Source: Polynucleobacter sp. 73C-SIWE (GTDB lineage: Bacteria; Pseudomonadota; Gammaproteobacteria; Burkholderiales; Burkholderiaceae). From it: 64,000 nucleotides of DNA. The position numbers and the translations under genes were made by a program. The stretch is from positions 930,001 through 994,000 of the forward strand of contig NZ_JACVOK010000001.1 of the NCBI RefSeq assembly GCF_018882465.1. The letters are read 5' to 3'. Below, piece after piece: positions 30,326-39,955 of the stretch (positions are counted from its first letter, which is position 1; each line of letters starts with the position of its first letter). Below the pieces are notes generated by a model. That model was not told the origin of the DNA. It was given only the letters and a program-made list of their open reading frames with translations, and made no database searches.

Positions 30326-32227
30326 ATGACTTTAGATTCCATCAACTCTCCTGATGATTTAAAAAAACTCACTCGCGAAGAATTGCCTGCGCTTGCTGAT
30401 GAGTTACGCCAATTTGTTTTAGATTCTGTATCTAAAACTGGCGGACATCTTTCGTCCAACTTGGGGACCGTGGAGTTATCGATTGCTCTGCACTATGTAT
30501 TTGATACTCCAGACGATCGCATCGTATGGGATGTGGGACATCAAAGTTATCCACACAAAATATTGACTGGCCGCCGTGAGCGCATGAGTACCTTGCGTCA
30601 GTTCAAAGGATTGTCAGGCTTTCCACATCGCTCTGAAAGCGAATTCGATGCCTTTGGTACTGGGCACTCATCCACCAGTATTTCTGCAGCGATGGGTATG
30701 GCGCGCGCATTTCAAACAAAAGGTGAGCGTCATGTAGCTGTGGCCGTCATTGGCGATAGTGCAATGACTGGCGGCATGGCGTTTGAGGCGATGAACAACG
30801 CTGGCGTGTATGAAGACCTGCCATTAGTAGTTATTCTGAACGATAACGATATGTCGATCTCTCCGGCTGTGGGCGCCCTCAATCGTCACCTTGCCAGATT
30901 GCTGAGCGGCAATATTTACTCCGCTACCAAAAAAGGAATCGATAGCGTTTTATCGATCGCACCACCACTGCGTGAGTTTGCAAAACGTCTTGAAGATCAT
31001 GCTAAAGGCATGGTTTCACCTTCGACTATCTTTGAGGAATTTGGCTTTAATTATTTTGGCCCAATTGATGGCCATGACTTAGATGCCTTAATACCAATGT
31101 TGCAGAATGTGCGCCGCTTAGCTTTGGAAGGCAGCGGCCCCCAGTTTCTGCATGTAGTGACTAGAAAGGGTCAGGGCTATGAGTTGGCTGAAGCCGATCC
31201 TGTGCTCTATCACGGCCCTAGTAAATTTAATCCTGAAGAGGGCGTTAAAAAAACTGTCGCCAGCAAGAAAACCTTCACCCAGGTATTTGGTGAGTGGTTA
31301 TGCGACATGGCAAATGCAGACCCTCTCTTAGTTGGTATTACACCCGCAATGCGTGAAGGCTCGGGCCTAGTTGAGTTTGAAAAAAACTTTCCGAAGCGTT
31401 ATTACGATGTTGGTATTGCTGAGCAGCATGCGGTCACTTTCGCTGCTGGTATGGCGTGTGAGGGTATGAAGCCAGTAGTGGCAATCTATTCCACTTTCTT
31501 GCAGCGCGCTTACGATCAACTCATTCATGATGTGGCAATACAAGATCTACCAGTCTTATTTGCATTAGATCGTGCTGGCTTGGTTGGTGCCGATGGCGCA
31601 ACCCATGCTGGTGCTTACGACATTCCATACTTACGCTGTATTCCGAATATGTTAGTGATGACGCCGGGAGATGAAGCAGAGTGCCGCGATCTTTTAACTA
31701 CTGCATTCCATCAACCACATCCAAGTGCTGTGCGCTATCCAAGAGGTGCGGGTGTTGGCACTATTCCTTCTAAAGAGCTGCGCACCTTGCCATTTGGCAA
31801 GGGAGAGATTCGTCGCAAATCAAATGCTCCTTCTGGGCATCGCGTGGCCATCTTGGCGTTTGGTACTTTGCTATACCCTGCGCTAGAGGTTGCCGAAGGA
31901 ATGGATGCAACAGTTGCCAATATGCGTTTTGTAAAACCGCTCGATATTGATCTCATCAAATCTTTGGCAGCAGATCATGATTATTTTGTGACGATTGAGG
32001 ATGGCGCTATTCAGGGTGGAGCAGGTAGCGCTTGCTTAGAGGCGCTCTCAAAACTGGGAATCAATAAACCCCTTTTACAGTTAGGTCTTCCGGATCAATT
32101 TATTGAGCACGGCGACTATAACCTGCTCATGACCAAGTGTGGCCTGGATGCAGAAGGCATCGCTCATTCGATTAAGCAGCGTTTTCCTGCAGTATTAATA
32201 GCAAATTCAGTTATTTCAGGCAAATAA
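30326..32227 (+). CDS. dxs: 1-deoxy-D-xylulose-5-phosphate synthase
   Basis: This 633-residue thiamine-diphosphate enzyme performs the first step of the MEP pathway, from pyruvate and glyceraldehyde-3-phosphate to DXP. Signatures are [19 protein letters not shown], the ThDP site [16 protein letters not shown] with a following ND, and the transketolase-type pyrimidine domain [17 protein letters not shown]. It follows ispA by 20 nt, so product flux from DXP to FPP is encoded together. Length is normal. Confidence 0.95.
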   Translation: MTLDSINSPDDLKKLTREELPALADELRQFVLDSVSKTGGHLSSNLGTVELSIALHYVFDTPDDRIVWDVGHQSYPHKILTGRRERMSTLRQFKGLSGFPHRSESEFDAFGTGHSSTSISAAMGMARAFQTKGERHVAVAVIGDSAMTGGMAFEAMNNAGVYEDLPLVVILNDNDMSISPAVGALNRHLARLLSGNIYSATKKGIDSVLSIAPPLREFAKRLEDHAKGMVSPSTIFEEFGFNYFGPIDGHDLDALIPMLQNVRRLALEGSGPQFLHVVTRKGQGYELAEADPVLYHGPSKFNPEEGVKKTVASKKTFTQVFGEWLCDMANADPLLVGITPAMREGSGLVEFEKNFPKRYYDVGIAEQHAVTFAAGMACEGMKPVVAIYSTFLQRAYDQLIHDVAIQDLPVLFALDRAGLVGADGATHAGAYDIPYLRCIPNMLVMTPGDEAECRDLLTTAFHQPHPSAVRYPRGAGVGTIPSKELRTLPFGKGEIRRKSNAPSGHRVAILAFGTLLYPALEVAEGMDATVANMRFVKPLDIDLIKSLAADHDYFVTIEDGAIQGGAGSACLEALSKLGINKPLLQLGLPDQFIEHGDYNLLMTKCGLDAEGIAHSIKQRFPAVLIANSVISGK

Positions 32228-32252
32228 GCCTGTTTTGCTTGAAAATAGAGCC

Positions 32253-33080
32253 ATGAATGACATGAACCCCGCCTTTCTCAAAGCCAGTGCAATGCCCGAT
32301 GTGCAATCCACATTGGATGAGCGCGCTTTGCCCATTGAGCAGGTTGGTATTCGTGGCGTGCGTCACCCTCTTACTATTCGCAGTGCATCTGGAGATTTTC
32401 CATCTGTTGGTCAGTTTGAGATGGACGTAGCACTACCTGCGCATGTGAAGGGAACGCATATGTCGCGTTTCATGGCACTCTTACAAAAACAAGCAATGGC
32501 TGTTGATAGCACAACGGTAGTTGCCATGGTGCGCGATATGCTGCCTTTGCTGGATGCTAAAGAAGGTCATGTGCAATTTACTTACACTCACTTCGTCAAA
32601 AAAGCTGCGCCTGTCTCTGGTGTTGAAAGCTTGATGGACTACGAAGTGACTTGGATGGCAAGAGCCAAGCAAAGCCCTGCAGGTAAATTAGATGTTGAGT
32701 TGGGATTGCGTGCTCAAGTGCCAGTGATGAGTTTATGCCCTTGCTCTAAAGAGATTTCAGAGTTTGGTGCGCATAACCAACGCTCTCATGTAACGATGGA
32801 TGTCATGCTCGATTCACAAACGAAAATGACAGTTGAAGATTTAATCACTGCTGCAGAGAGCGAAGCTTCTAGTGAGCTGTGGGGATTACTTAAGCGTCCT
32901 GATGAGAAGTGGGTGACTGAGCATTCCTACAGCAATCCTAAATTTGTCGAAGATTTAGTACGCGATGTAGCCGGCAACCTCAAGGCTGATGAGCGTATTC
33001 GGTCTTTTGTGGTTGAGGCTGAGAACTTTGAATCGATTCACAATCACAGTGCTTTTGCACGTATTAGCCATAAAAAGTAA
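32253..33080 (+). CDS. folE2: GTP cyclohydrolase FolE2 (type IB)
   Basis: This enzyme of about 275 residues converts GTP to dihydroneopterin triphosphate for folate synthesis, using a metal other than zinc in many members. The diagnostic segment is [18 protein letters not shown], in which the cysteine binds metal. The C-terminal [12 protein letters not shown] is also family-typical. ATG at 32253 is chosen; TTG at 32235 is in frame but gives a leader unlike the family. It lies 25 nt downstream of dxs. Confidence 0.9.
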   Translation: MNDMNPAFLKASAMPDVQSTLDERALPIEQVGIRGVRHPLTIRSASGDFPSVGQFEMDVALPAHVKGTHMSRFMALLQKQAMAVDSTTVVAMVRDMLPLLDAKEGHVQFTYTHFVKKAAPVSGVESLMDYEVTWMARAKQSPAGKLDVELGLRAQVPVMSLCPCSKEISEFGAHNQRSHVTMDVMLDSQTKMTVEDLITAAESEASSELWGLLKRPDEKWVTEHSYSNPKFVEDLVRDVAGNLKADERIRSFVVEAENFESIHNHSAFARISHKK

Positions 33081-33086
33081 AGCAAG

Positions 33087-34160
33087 CTAAATCAAATTAT
33101 TGCTTTGCAAATCCCAACGAGGTTTGATATCAAAGGCTCCAGATGTTGTGGAGCCATTATTTTGAGCAAGCATACGTAGTGCTCCCGCAAATGCAATCAT
33201 CACGCCATTATCGGTACAGAGTTCTAGTGGTGGGTAGTGCACTTCAAAACCATTTTTCTTTGCTTTGTCATTGAGCGCATTACGTAATTGTATATTTGCA
33301 CCCACGCCGCCAGCAAGCACTAAGTGTTTGCAGCCAGTTTGCTTGAGTGCTTTCTCTGACTTGCTCACCAATACCGCAACAATGGAGTCAACAAAGCTGC
33401 GTGCAAGGTCTACATGAAATTGCGCCACCTCAGCAGGTTCTGAAATCTTTTTTTCTTCAAACTTTTTGACTTGATTCAGAACTGCAGTCTTGAGGCCTGA
33501 GAAAGAAAAATCCAAATCGCCAGAGTGCAGCATCGGTTTTGGTAAATCAAAAATTCCAACATGACCCTTTTCGGCCAATTTAGAAATCGCAGCACCACCT
33601 GGGTAATCTAAGCCCAATAATTTGGCAGTCTTATCAAAAGCTTCGCCGGCAGCATCATCCAGGGTCTCACCTAAAAGTTCGTATTGGCCAATTCCGGAAA
33701 CTTTCATGAGTTGGGTATGACCTCCCGAGACCAGAAGCGCAATAAATGGAAATTGAGGGGCGGTTTGACCTAACAGCGGGGAAAGTAGGTGCCCTTCCAG
33801 GTGGTGAACCCCGATTGAAGGCAAATTGAGACCCTGGGCGAGGGATTTGGCAAAAGCACTGCCCACTAATAGAGCTCCAGCAAGACCTGGGCCTTGGGTA
33901 AAAGCAACGGCATCAATATCAGCCAATTTAAGCCCAGATTGGGCTAAAGATTGGTCTAAAAGGGGTAAAACACGCCGAATATGGTCTCTTGAGGCTAGTT
34001 CTGGAACTACGCCTCCGTAATCCCGGTGCATAGCGATCTGGGAGTGCAAACCCTGGCCCAGAATGCCCTGGAATGCCGGTTTGCCCTCTTCCCAGGAGGT
34101 GGTGTTGTATAAAGCCACCCCGGTCTCGTCACAAGAAGTTTCTATTCCTAAAACAATCAT
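33087..34160 (-). CDS. tsaD: tRNA N6-adenosine threonylcarbamoyltransferase TsaD
   Basis: This 357-residue member of the Kae1/Qri7 family transfers the threonylcarbamoyl group to A37 of ANN-decoding tRNAs. The start [17 protein letters not shown] is the family N-terminus. [12 protein letters not shown] carries the iron-binding histidines, and [11 protein letters not shown] is the ATP-binding loop. It converges on folE2 and is divergent from rpsU, as often seen in Burkholderiales. Confidence 0.95.
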   Translation of the reverse strand: MIVLGIETSCDETGVALYNTTSWEEGKPAFQGILGQGLHSQIAMHRDYGGVVPELASRDHIRRVLPLLDQSLAQSGLKLADIDAVAFTQGPGLAGALLVGSAFAKSLAQGLNLPSIGVHHLEGHLLSPLLGQTAPQFPFIALLVSGGHTQLMKVSGIGQYELLGETLDDAAGEAFDKTAKLLGLDYPGGAAISKLAEKGHVGIFDLPKPMLHSGDLDFSFSGLKTAVLNQVKKFEEKKISEPAEVAQFHVDLARSFVDSIVAVLVSKSEKALKQTGCKHLVLAGGVGANIQLRNALNDKAKKNGFEVHYPPLELCTDNGVMIAFAGALRMLAQNNGSTTSGAFDIKPRWDLQSNNLI

Positions 34161-34237
34161 TTTTTGGCTTGGTCGTGCTAGAATCGCAATTCAGTTAATT
34201 TTTCGATATTTATCGAGCATATACGAGTTAAATAAGT

Positions 34238-34450
34238 ATGACTACAGTCCGCCTCCGCGAAAACGAACCATTTGAAGTGGCATTGCGCCGTTTCAAGCGC
34301 ACCATTGAAAAAAATGGTCTTTTGACAGACTTGCGTGCCCGCGAGTTTTACGAGAAGCCAACGGCTGAGCGTAAGCGTAAAAAGGCTGCTGCTGCAAAAC
34401 GCCATTACAAGCGTATTCGCAGCCAAATGTTGCCCAAGAAGCTTTACTAA
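34238..34450 (+). CDS. rpsU: 30S ribosomal protein bS21
   Basis: This 70-residue basic protein has the bS21 pattern [20 protein letters not shown] near the N-terminus and a lysine/arginine-rich tail [15 protein letters not shown]. It acts in the small ribosomal subunit near the anti-Shine-Dalgarno region. It heads the classic macromolecular synthesis arrangement rpsU, (yqeY), dnaG, rpoD. Confidence 0.95.
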   Translation: MTTVRLRENEPFEVALRRFKRTIEKNGLLTDLRAREFYEKPTAERKRKKAAAAKRHYKRIRSQMLPKKLY

Positions 34451-34485
34451 TAGAATTTAAAAGCTCTCTTCACCGAGAAGCTTTG

Positions 34486-34518
34486 AAACCCGCTGACGGT
34501 GAAACGCAGCGGGTTTTT
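34486..34518 (+). terminator. Rho-independent terminator after rpsU
   Basis: AAACCCGCTG and CAGCGGGTTT pair as a 10-bp stem with an 11-nt loop, and the 3' arm runs into TTTTTGCTTTTT. It uncouples the very highly expressed rpsU from yqeY, dnaG and rpoD, although some readthrough is likely. Confidence 0.88.
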
Positions 34519-34570
34519 GCTTTTTGAATTGCTAACTACAGCTAAATATATTCAACATCAGGAAAATGCC

Positions 34571-35017
34571 ATGAGTCTAAAAGATCAAATCACTGAAGAT
34601 ATGAAAAATGCCATGCGTGCAAAAGAGACCGCACGTCTTGGCGCGATTCGTTTGTTACTGGCCGCTATTAAGCAACGTGAGGTGGATGACCGAATTGTTT
34701 TAGATGATGCCGCAGTGATTGCCACTGTTGAAAAAATGATTAAGCAGCGTAAAGACTCGATCTCTCAGTTTGAAAAAGCCAATCGTGATGATTTGGTAGC
34801 AATCGAAGCTGCTGAGATGGTAATTTTGCAAGCCTATTTGCCTGCACAAATGTCAGATGCTGAAGTAGAGGCTGCAGTAGCCGCAGCAGTGGCTTCTACC
34901 GGTGCTGCTGGTCCACAGGATATGGGTAAGATGATTGGTGCCCTAAAGGGTCAATTGGCTGGTAAGGCTGATATGGGCAAGGTTTCTGCTTTAGTAAAAG
35001 CCGCACTCGCTAAATAA
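34571..35017 (+). CDS. GatB/YqeY domain-containing protein
   Basis: This 148-residue helical protein resembles the tRNA-binding tail of GatB. The start LKDQITEDMKNAMRAKE and the block VEKMIKQRKDSISQFEKANR are family-typical, and the C-terminal half ends with GKMIGALKGQLAGKADMGKV. YqeY proteins are widespread between rpsU and dnaG; a role with aminoacyl-tRNA is assumed but not proven. Start at 34571 is preceded by GGAAAATGCC. Confidence 0.88.
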   Translation: MSLKDQITEDMKNAMRAKETARLGAIRLLLAAIKQREVDDRIVLDDAAVIATVEKMIKQRKDSISQFEKANRDDLVAIEAAEMVILQAYLPAQMSDAEVEAAVAAAVASTGAAGPQDMGKMIGALKGQLAGKADMGKVSALVKAALAK

Positions 35018-35068
35018 GTAATTAAGAGACTAGCTAAGTCAATAAAACAGTTTCATACTGCTAGCCTG

Positions 35069-37006
35069 ATGGCGCTCATTCCACAATCCTTCATTGCCGA
35101 TCTTTTAAATCGGGTTGACATCGTTGATGTGGTTGGGCAGCACGTAAAGTTAAAAAAGGCCGGCGCAAACTATCAAGGTTTGTGCCCCTTCCACTCAGAG
35201 AAATCCCCTTCATTTTCCGTTTCGCCTACTAAACAGTTCTATCACTGCTTTGGTTGTGGAGCCCATGGATCAGCCATTAGTTTTTTGATGGAGTATTCCG
35301 GTCTTGGGTATGTGGATGCGATTGAAGATCTAGCAAGATCTGCAGGCCTAGATGTGCCGCGCGAAGAGCGCACTGCTAATGATGTCGCAAGACAGCAGCA
35401 AGCCATGGCATTAAGTGAAGTAATGAGCTCGGCGGCTGATTGGTATCGCCAGCAACTCAAAGGCAACACTAGAGCGGTGGAATATTTAAAGGGTCGCGGC
35501 CTCACTGGTGAGATCGCTAAACGCTACGCCTTGGGTTATGCCCCAGATGGCTGGCAAGGTCTTGAGGCGGTCTTTGGTCCTTACACCAATGATGAAGTAG
35601 CTAAGACCTTGGTAGAAGGTGGTTTGGTCATTCAGGGTGAACAGTCTGAGGGCTCTCCAGTTAAGCGCTATGACCGCTTCCGTGATCGAGTGATGTTCCC
35701 GATTCGTAATCCTAAAGGTCAAACAATTGGCTTTGGTGGCCGCATTTTGGATCAAGGCGAACCAAAGTATTTAAATTCTCCTGAGACACCACTGTTCTCT
35801 AAGGGCAATACGCTCTACGGATTATTTGAAGCAAGACAAGCAATTCGTGCGCAAGAATATGTCTTGGTATGCGAAGGCTATATGGATGTAGTAGCACTTG
35901 CACAGTTGGGTTTCCCAAATGCAGTAGCAACTTTGGGTACAGCTTGTACTGCAAACCATCTGCGTATGCTGCTAAGACAAACGGACAAAGTTGTTTTCTC
36001 ATTCGATGGTGACTCCGCCGGTCAACGTGCGGCACAGCGTGCATTAGAAGCCTGCTTACCACTTATGTCTGACGATAAAGAAATTCGTTTCTTGTTTTTG
36101 CCAACTGAGCATGATCCCGACAGTTATGTTCGTGCTTATGGTGCGCCTGCTTTTGAAAAAGTGATTAAAGAGGCCATGTCTATCTCAAGCTTCTTCTTTA
36201 AGGTTGTTAGCGAAGATCATGAGCTAAATACCCCAGAGGGTAGAGCCCATACGCATCATGCCGCTAAACCCTTACTGCTTTCAATGCCACCGATTGCATT
36301 GCGCACTCAGATTTTGCGTGAGCTCGCGATTCGAACCAATACAACGCCAGTAGAACTGGAATCATTTTGCGGTTTAACTGTAGTTCCAGCTGCTACACAG
36401 CAATCCTCATATCAAGCTGCCCCAGCAAGGTCACAAAATAATTTTGCTAATAGCAATCGGCAGGGCGCGCCTTGGCAAGCATCTAAAGGTTCTGCAAAAA
36501 GAGTTTCCACACAAAATATTGAACCGCCTAAAGCGCCAACCGATTTAGCGGAACAAATGTTGCGCGTACTCATTCAGTTTCCCCATTTGGGTAAAGCGTT
36601 GAATAGTGATCAGCGTGCACTCGCCTTCAAGGCGGCAGAGCAACGATCAGCCAAAGCACTTGCTTTGATGCAAGATCTCTTATCTCAATGCGATTTAGTT
36701 GAATTGATTCCAAGTGAGGACGGAAAGTCTGCAACAGTAGGTGCTGGGGCTTTTGCAATGTTCCAGGATCAACTCTCCCGCAGTGAGCTTGCCCCTTTGT
36801 ATGAAGTGCTCAGAAATCGGGTGATGGGCTCTGATTTAGATCTTGATGGTGCTAAAGCGGATTTAGAAGGAGCCTTCAAAAAGCTAGAGCTGACTCACCT
36901 CAAGCAAGAAATGACCGCCATTGCGCAAAAAATTGCCGGGAGTACTGCCAATGAGCAAGATCGAGCCAGATATCGGGAATTAGGCGAGAAACTGAAATTC
37001 TCGTAA
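35069..37006 (+). CDS. dnaG: DNA primase
   Basis: This 645-residue primase makes RNA primers at the replication fork. The N-terminal zinc-binding domain has CPFHSEKSPSFSVSP and FYHCFGCGAHG. The TOPRIM catalytic core has the glutamate in YVLVCEGYMDVVAL and the aspartates in VVFSFDGDSAGQRAA. The C-terminal region (after about residue 430) is a Gln/Ser-rich linker plus a DnaB-interacting helical domain. It precedes rpoD by 222 nt. Confidence 0.95.
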   Translation: MALIPQSFIADLLNRVDIVDVVGQHVKLKKAGANYQGLCPFHSEKSPSFSVSPTKQFYHCFGCGAHGSAISFLMEYSGLGYVDAIEDLARSAGLDVPREERTANDVARQQQAMALSEVMSSAADWYRQQLKGNTRAVEYLKGRGLTGEIAKRYALGYAPDGWQGLEAVFGPYTNDEVAKTLVEGGLVIQGEQSEGSPVKRYDRFRDRVMFPIRNPKGQTIGFGGRILDQGEPKYLNSPETPLFSKGNTLYGLFEARQAIRAQEYVLVCEGYMDVVALAQLGFPNAVATLGTACTANHLRMLLRQTDKVVFSFDGDSAGQRAAQRALEACLPLMSDDKEIRFLFLPTEHDPDSYVRAYGAPAFEKVIKEAMSISSFFFKVVSEDHELNTPEGRAHTHHAAKPLLLSMPPIALRTQILRELAIRTNTTPVELESFCGLTVVPAATQQSSYQAAPARSQNNFANSNRQGAPWQASKGSAKRVSTQNIEPPKAPTDLAEQMLRVLIQFPHLGKALNSDQRALAFKAAEQRSAKALALMQDLLSQCDLVELIPSEDGKSATVGAGAFAMFQDQLSRSELAPLYEVLRNRVMGSDLDLDGAKADLEGAFKKLELTHLKQEMTAIAQKIAGSTANEQDRARYRELGEKLKFS

Positions 37007-37088
37007 GAATTGCCCCAAACACCCTCAGAAGCATCTGAAATTAGTCCTTATTTTTAGGTAAATGAGGGCTAAAAAAGTCGCAATCGAC

Positions 37089-37094
37089 TATAAT
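37089..37094 (+). promoter_or_regulatory. Candidate -10 element upstream of rpoD
   Basis: A perfect TATAAT lies 135 nt before the rpoD ATG, in the 222-nt dnaG-rpoD gap. The matching -35 position (GGGCTA) is weak, so assignment rests on the -10 alone. No other ordered element is apparent in this gap. Confidence 0.35.
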
Positions 37095-37228
37095 CCTCTG
37101 TTCCCAAGAAAAAAATGAATTAATTCAGCCACTTGCGCTTTATTTTGAAGAAATTTGGGGCAAGTAGACTTCGGGGCTGTACTTAATCAGTCGATATCAA
37201 TAACAGTAATGTGAGTAAGTGCTAATAA

Positions 37229-39742
37229 ATGCCTAATACCAAGACCAAAAAACCAGCTAAGCCAGTAGCCAAGAAATCAGCTAAGCCAATCAAAGCTCCA
37301 GCTAAACCTGTAGCTAAGTCCAAAGCTAAAGCCCCAGCGAAGCCGGTTGCTAAAAAAGTAGCGAAACCATTGAAGGTTGCTAAACCAGCGCCTAAGGCTA
37401 AAGCCCCGGCTAAGCCAGTTGCTAAGAAAGTAGCAAAGCCGGCACCTAAAGCAAAAGCCCCAGCCAAACCAGTAAAAGCTGCTAAACCAGCACCTAAGGC
37501 TGCTGCAAAGCCCGCAGCAAAAAAGGTAATCGCTAAACCAGTAAAGGCTCCAACTAAGGTTGCAGCGAAGACAGCAGCAAAGCCTGTGAAAGTTGCTGCA
37601 AAGTCAGCACCTGAAAAAGTAGTAAAGGCTGAGCCAGCAAAAAAAGGTAAAGCAACAACAGCGCCAAAAGTTGAAGAGCTCAAAGGTAAAAAAGCGAAGG
37701 CAGTAGAAGCCGCTGCCCCAGTAGTTGAAGAAGAAAAAAAGCGCGGCCGTAAAGCAAAAGCCGAAGTTCCTGCTGATGGCGCAGAGCCAGTATTAACGGA
37801 TCGTCAAAAAGCACGTGAGCGCAAAGCAAAAGAGAAAGCACTCTTAAAAGAATTTGCTGCCCAGCAGTTAGGTAGTGAAGAGCAACAAGAGTTACGTCGT
37901 GCTCGCTTAAAGACCTTGATCAAGATGGGTATGTCCAAGGGTTACTTAACCCATGGCGAGATGAATGACGTGATGTCTGATGAGTTATCTGATGCCGATG
38001 CATTAGAAACCTTGATTAGTCTTTTAAATGACATTGGTATCACCGTCTACGAGCAAGCTCCAGACGCAGAGACCCTAATTCTGTCAGATAACACAGCGGC
38101 TGCAGCCTCCGAAGAAGAGGCCGAAGAAGAGGCTGAAGCAGCACTCTCTACGGTTGATTCAGAATTCGGTCGCACTACTGATCCAGTTCGCATGTATATG
38201 CGCGAGATGGGTACTGTAGATTTGCTGACTCGCGAAGGCGAGATCGTGATTGCCAAGAAGATTGAAGCTGGCCTCAAAGATATGGTCATGGCTTTGGCCG
38301 CTTGCCCAGTCACGATCGGTGAAATCTTGAGTAACGTTGACAAGATTGCTAGTGGCGAGATGGAGATCGACCAGTTTGTAGATGGCTTAGTAGATCCAAA
38401 CGCTGAAGATATTAAACTTGGACCTGAAGAGCCAGAGATTGACCCTGATGCTGAAGAAGGTGAAGACGAGGGCGAAGATGAAGGCGGCGGTGGCGGTGGT
38501 GCTGCTACAGCGAATGCCAAGCAGCTTGAAGAATTAAAACAAATCTCTCTCGAGAAATTTGCCATTGTTCGCACCCAAGCCGACAAGATGCGTCGTGCGT
38601 TTGATAAAGACGGCTATAACTGCCCAGCGTATATCAAGGCGCAAGATCTGATTCGTGGTGAGTTACTCGGTTTCCGCTTAACTGCAAAAAGCGTTGAGAA
38701 GTTATGCGATACGATGCGTTCCCAGGTTGATCAAGTATGGAAGCTTGAGCGTGGCATTGTGAGTTTGCTGGTAGATAAAGTTGGTGTAAATCGTAGTGAA
38801 GTATTGAAAGAGTTCCCGAAGATGTCCATGAATTTGACTTGGACAGATAAGTTACTCAAAGAGAACAAGCCATATACCGCTCTCTTGCAACGTAATGTAC
38901 CTGCGATTCAGGAACTCCAACAGAAGTTGATTGATATTCAGAAGAATGTCGTCATTCCGTTACCTGAGTTAAAAGAAGTAAACAAACAAATGATTGCTGG
39001 CGAGAAGCGTGCTCGTGAAGCAAAGCGTGAGATGACCGTAGCCAACTTACGTTTGGTAATCTCCATTGCCAAGAAATACACCAACCGTGGTTTGCAGTTC
39101 TTAGATTTGATTCAAGAGGGCAATATCGGTTTGATGAAGGCGGTAGATAAGTTTGAATACCGTCGTGGTTATAAGTTCTCTACTTATGCAACTTGGTGGA
39201 TTCGTCAGGCGATTACCCGCTCTATTGCTGACCAAGCACGTACGATCCGTATCCCAGTTCACATGATTGAGACGATCAATAAGATGAATCGTATCAGTCG
39301 TCAAATCTTGCAAGAAACTGGTCATGAGCCAGATGCTGCAACCTTGGCGCTGAAGATGGAGATTCCAGAAGATAAGATTCGTAAGATCATGAAGATTGCT
39401 AAAGAGCCAATCTCCATGGAGACTCCAATCGGTGACGATGAAGATTCTCATTTAGGTGACTTCATTGAAGACGGTAATACCTTGGCTCCAGCTGAAGCAG
39501 CCTTGCACGAATCAATGCGTGACGTAGTTAAAGATGTTCTAGATTCATTAACACCACGTGAAGCAAAAGTATTGCGTATGCGCTTTGGTGTTGAGATGAG
39601 TACAGACCACACTCTCGAAGAAGTGGGCAAACAATTTGATGTAACGCGTGAGCGTATTCGTCAGATTGAAGCTAAGGCACTCCGTAAAATGCGTCACCCA
39701 AGCCGTAGCGACAAGCTCAAGACCTTCCTCGAAGAGGATTGA
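37229..39742 (+). CDS. rpoD: RNA polymerase primary sigma factor RpoD (sigma-70)
   Basis: This 837-residue housekeeping sigma factor is longer than the 613-residue E. coli protein, mainly because of a Lys/Ala/Pro-rich N-terminal extension of about 200 residues with recurring [14 protein letters not shown] units. Region 1.1 follows (about 215-275), then region 1.2 ([16 protein letters not shown]). An acidic non-conserved stretch is near residues 405-425. Region 2 has [15 protein letters not shown] and [15 protein letters not shown], and region 4 has the helix-turn-helix [20 protein letters not shown]. The last 17 codons form part of the repeat that borders the integrated element. Confidence 0.96.
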   Translation: MPNTKTKKPAKPVAKKSAKPIKAPAKPVAKSKAKAPAKPVAKKVAKPLKVAKPAPKAKAPAKPVAKKVAKPAPKAKAPAKPVKAAKPAPKAAAKPAAKKVIAKPVKAPTKVAAKTAAKPVKVAAKSAPEKVVKAEPAKKGKATTAPKVEELKGKKAKAVEAAAPVVEEEKKRGRKAKAEVPADGAEPVLTDRQKARERKAKEKALLKEFAAQQLGSEEQQELRRARLKTLIKMGMSKGYLTHGEMNDVMSDELSDADALETLISLLNDIGITVYEQAPDAETLILSDNTAAAASEEEAEEEAEAALSTVDSEFGRTTDPVRMYMREMGTVDLLTREGEIVIAKKIEAGLKDMVMALAACPVTIGEILSNVDKIASGEMEIDQFVDGLVDPNAEDIKLGPEEPEIDPDAEEGEDEGEDEGGGGGGAATANAKQLEELKQISLEKFAIVRTQADKMRRAFDKDGYNCPAYIKAQDLIRGELLGFRLTAKSVEKLCDTMRSQVDQVWKLERGIVSLLVDKVGVNRSEVLKEFPKMSMNLTWTDKLLKENKPYTALLQRNVPAIQELQQKLIDIQKNVVIPLPELKEVNKQMIAGEKRAREAKREMTVANLRLVISIAKKYTNRGLQFLDLIQEGNIGLMKAVDKFEYRRGYKFSTYATWWIRQAITRSIADQARTIRIPVHMIETINKMNRISRQILQETGHEPDAATLALKMEIPEDKIRKIMKIAKEPISMETPIGDDEDSHLGDFIEDGNTLAPAEAALHESMRDVVKDVLDSLTPREAKVLRMRFGVEMSTDHTLEEVGKQFDVTRERIRQIEAKALRKMRHPSRSDKLKTFLEED

Positions 39743-39794
39743 TCGAAGGATTAACGGGCCTATAGCTCAGTTGGTTAGAGCAGAGGACTCATAA
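39686..39794 (+). repeat. Left copy of the 109-bp boundary repeat (attL side)
   Basis: This segment holds the last 17 codons of rpoD, the 13-nt gap and the first 39 nt of the tRNA(CAU) gene. The right copy at 44997-45105 matches it in 104 of 109 positions by eye. All five differences lie before the tRNA part, and the four coding ones are synonymous. Homology ends precisely after the anticodon loop sequence CTCATAA, which marks the likely crossover area. Confidence 0.92.
39756..39794 (+). pseudogene. Detached 5' half of the tRNA(CAU) gene
   Basis: These 39 nt equal nt 1-39 of the intact tRNA at 45067-45143: acceptor 5' strand, D arm, 5' strand of the anticodon stem and the anticodon loop. The following sequence (AGTTGAATAG) belongs to the element and cannot form the rest of a tRNA. 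It is the dead half left in place by integration, 13 nt after the rpoD stop. Confidence 0.92.
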
Positions 39795-39814
39795 AGTTGA
39801 ATAGAGGACTAATA
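39782..39814 (+). repeat. Direct repeat of a 12-mer at the left integration junction
   Basis: AGAGGACTCATA (39782-39793, tRNA part) recurs as AGAGGACTAATA (39803-39814, element part), one mismatch, 21 bp apart. This arrangement suits a core-type integrase-binding repeat around the crossover point. Function is inferred from position only. Confidence 0.5.
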
Positions 39815-39840
39815 CAGTTTTACAACATTAGTTCTTAGCA

Positions 39841-39897
39841 TCGCAAAACATTCAATTCAACACGCACCATCTAAGTAGGTGGTGCGTGGGTTTGCGA
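39841..39897. repeat. Nested inverted repeat before the integrase gene
   Basis: Outer arms TCGCAAA (39841-39847) and TTTGCGA (39891-39897) enclose a 12-bp stem with one mismatch: CACGCACCATCT (39861-39872) against AGGTGGTGCGTG (39877-39888), loop AAGT. It lies between the junction and the integrase start. It could be an attachment-site structure, a transcription barrier against rpoD readthrough, or an integrase operator. Confidence 0.65.
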
Positions 39898-39955
39898 CAA
39901 CAAACGATGGCATTCGCAGTCGCAGAAAAAAGTTTTTGACAGCACACTTGCGTGT

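Noticed and set aside
37222..37683. Long Ala/Gly/Phe-rich open frame on the minus strand opposite the rpoD start
   Set aside because: It is the antisense of the Lys/Ala/Pro repeats in rpoD; its composition follows from that repeat and no ribosome-binding site is present.
38047..38586. 179-codon Ser/Pro-rich frame opposite rpoD
   Set aside because: Antisense shadow of the acidic and glycine stretch of RpoD; no family resemblance.
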